Assembly: GCF_015864575.1 (NCBI RefSeq)
Contig: NZ_JADYWW010000003.1
Span: forward strand, 62,001-126,000
Source of the DNA: Salinibacterium sp. SWN248
GTDB lineage: Bacteria; Actinomycetota; Actinomycetes; Actinomycetales; Microbacteriaceae
Reading direction: 5' to 3'
DNA: 64,000 nt
The notes under the pieces are model-generated. The model ran no database searches and was not told the origin of the DNA. It saw nothing but the letters and a program-made list of their open reading frames with translations. This document shows positions 62,498-64,000 of this stretch, piece by piece. Numbering within the stretch: position 1 is the stretch's first letter; each line of letters starts with the position of its first letter. Position numbers and translations under genes: made by a program.

Positions 62498-64000
62498 GTG
62501 TCTACACGTCTCTCTCAACTCTTTGTCCGCACGCTTCGCGAAGATCCCGTCGATGCTGAAGTAGCAAGCCACCGCCTTTTGGTGCGCGCCGGCTACATCC
62601 GTCGTCAGGCTCCCGGTGTTTTTGCGTGGTTGCCACTCGGGCTTAAGGTTCGCCGCAAGATCGAAGCGGTCATCCGTGAAGAACTCGAGTCGTTTGGTGC
62701 CCAAGAGGTGCTGTTCCCGGCTCTGCTGCCGCGCGAACCCTACGAGCTCACGGGCCGCTGGACTGAGTACGGTGACGGCATCTTCCGTCTTAAGGACCGC
62801 AAAGACGCCGACTACCTGTTGGCACCCACGCACGAAGAGGTCTTCACGTTGCTCGTGAAAGACCTGTACTCGAGCTACAAAGACTTGCCGCTGTCGCTGT
62901 ACCAAATCCAGGACAAGTACCGCGATGAGGCCCGCCCCCGTGCCGGTCTGCTGCGTGGTCGCGAGTTCTCGATGAAAGACAGCTACTCCTTCGATTACAC
63001 GGATGCCGGACTCGACGTCTCGTACCAGCAGCACCGTGACGCCTACGAGCGCATCTTCAACCGCTTGGGCCTCGAGTACGTTGTCGTGTCGGCGGATGCC
63101 GGTGCGATGGGTGGCTCCAAGAGCGAAGAGTTCCTGCACCCAACCCCCGTCGGCGAAGACACCTTCGTGCGCTCGGCTGGTGGCTACGCCGCCAACGTTG
63201 AGGCGTACCGCACGACTGTTCCCGAGGCATTGCCGATTGACGGCCTGCCCGCCCCGCTGATTTTCGATTCGCCGAACACTCCCACGATCGATACTCTTGT
63301 TGCTCTCGCTAACGAAGAGCAGCCCCGCGACGATCGTCCTTGGACTGCAGCAGACACGCTCAAGAACATCGTTCTGGCTCTCACCTCGATCGATGGCACG
63401 CGCGAGCTCGTTGTTGTCGGTTTGCCCGGCGACCGCGATGTCGACATGAAGCGCGCCGAGGTCGCCTTCGCGCCGGCTGAGGTCGAACCTGCAACGGAAA
63501 AGGACTTTGCCGAGCTGGCCAAGCTCGAGGGAAACCCCGGCTTCGTCAAGGGCTACATCGGTCCGTGGTCGCCCGAGGGCGCTGTCATCGGCGAGAAGTC
63601 GACGACGGGCGTGCGCTTCGTGCTCGACCCCCGCGTCGTTGATGGCACGCAGTGGATCACGGGCGCCAATCTCCACGAAAAGCACGTTCTCGGCCTCGTC
63701 GCCGGTCGTGACTTTATTGCGGACGGCACCGTTGAAGTTGCGGATGTCCGCGCCGGCGATCCTGCCCCTGACGGCAGTGGTCCCATCGAGACCGCTCGAG
63801 GCATGGAAATCGGTCACGTCTTCCAGCTCGGCCGCAAGTACGCCGAGGTTCTCGGGCTCAAGGTTCTCGATGAGAACGGCAAGCTTGTCACCGTCACGAT
63901 GGGTTCCTACGGAATCGGTGTCACCCGCTTGATGGCGGCCATCGCTGAGACCACGAACGATGGCAAGGGCCTGTTGTGGCCCAAGCAGATCAGTCCCTTC
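62498..64000 (+). CDS. proS: Prolyl-tRNA synthetase (3' end beyond window)
   Basis: Charges tRNA-Pro. From GTG 62498 the frame stays open for 501 codons to the last base, so it is cut by the window end. It starts [16 protein letters not shown]. Class II motif 1 ([16 protein letters not shown]), motif 2 ([20 protein letters not shown]) and motif 3 ([16 protein letters not shown]) are all present. Between motifs 2 and 3 lies the ~180-residue INS editing domain (about 225-410) that removes mischarged alanine, so this is the bacterial-type enzyme. Only the start of the anticodon domain is included. Confidence 0.97.
   Translation, partial: MSTRLSQLFVRTLREDPVDAEVASHRLLVRAGYIRRQAPGVFAWLPLGLKVRRKIEAVIREELESFGAQEVLFPALLPREPYELTGRWTEYGDGIFRLKDRKDADYLLAPTHEEVFTLLVKDLYSSYKDLPLSLYQIQDKYRDEARPRAGLLRGREFSMKDSYSFDYTDAGLDVSYQQHRDAYERIFNRLGLEYVVVSADAGAMGGSKSEEFLHPTPVGEDTFVRSAGGYAANVEAYRTTVPEALPIDGLPAPLIFDSPNTPTIDTLVALANEEQPRDDRPWTAADTLKNIVLALTSIDGTRELVVVGLPGDRDVDMKRAEVAFAPAEVEPATEKDFAELAKLEGNPGFVKGYIGPWSPEGAVIGEKSTTGVRFVLDPRVVDGTQWITGANLHEKHVLGLVAGRDFIADGTVEVADVRAGDPAPDGSGPIETARGMEIGHVFQLGRKYAEVLGLKVLDENGKLVTVTMGSYGIGVTRLMAAIAETTNDGKGLLWPKQISPF

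Noticed and set aside
62252-63817. 521-residue minus-strand frame opposite ispG and proS
   Set aside because: Both plus-strand genes are certain; the minus frame has no family resemblance.

Overview
The window is GC-rich and densely coded. GTG starts are frequent, stop/start overlaps (ATGA/GTGA) are common, and both gene content and gene order are actinobacterial. The order thrB-rho-prfA-prmC-TsaC/Sua5-WecA-like-AtpI-like-atpBEFHAGDC, and the block dxr-rip1/rseP-(insert)-ispG-proS, point to a Microbacteriaceae-like actinobacterium. The species cannot be named from the sequence. No rRNA, tRNA, CRISPR array, insertion sequence or prophage was seen. No gene-free stretch exceeds about 220 bases.

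Layout. (1) 1-7.7 kb: 3' end of thrB, rho with a long disordered insert, prfA, prmC, an opposite-strand HAD hydrolase, a TsaC/Sua5-type gene and a WecA/Rfe-type lipid-carrier sugar-phosphate transferase. (2) 7.7-15.2 kb: a complete F1Fo ATP synthase operon. It has an atpB that appears to start at CTG, a beta subunit with a Lys/Ala-rich tail and a very short epsilon subunit. (3) 15.2-18.8 kb: a P-loop kinase, yaaA, two alkylation-repair genes (tag, ogt) and a membrane protein with an HEMLH motif. (4) 18.8-22.3 kb: a putrescine-catabolism set (class III aminotransferase, Lrp/AsnC regulator, aminobutyraldehyde dehydrogenase) with a dyad operator in the divergent gap. (5) 22.3-42.1 kb: nine same-strand genes, FHA, PP2C, Ser/Thr kinase, a 1971-residue Ig-like/FN3 surface protein, MoxR ATPase, DUF58, a transglutaminase-fold protein lacking catalytic residues, a zinc-ribbon/Glu-Pro-rich/FHA protein, and an EccC/EssC-like FtsK ATPase. 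I regard this as the best candidate for an undescribed system: a phospho-regulated cell-envelope assembly or export apparatus. (6) 42.1-46.3 kb: an orphan polyamine-binding lipoprotein, asparaginase, an OsmC-family protein and a double-FKBP lipoprotein. (7) 46.4-48.9 kb: dxr and the site-2 protease. (8) 48.9-61.3 kb: a catabolic island (thiolase, LIV-type ABC importer, acyl-CoA synthetase, TetR, 3-hydroxybutyrate dehydrogenase, two alpha/beta hydrolases, 3-oxoacid CoA-transferase) lying between rip1 and ispG. It has a near-consensus promoter overlaid by dyads. (9) 61.3-64 kb: ispG and the 5' part of proS.

How the genes fit together. The island can encode import and activation of a short acid or ester. 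Its core would take 3-hydroxybutyrate to acetoacetate, acetoacetyl-CoA and two acetyl-CoA. The 20 kb cluster pairs a kinase and phosphatase with two FHA phosphothreonine readers, a chaperone-type ATPase module and a membrane-anchored FtsK pump, plus one very large exported protein as the obvious client. The 20 kb cluster also separates the putrescine-degrading genes on its left from the polyamine-binding protein on its right. Several genes without a clear Shine-Dalgarno carry a TANNNT hexamer exactly six bases before the start codon, suggesting leaderless transcripts.
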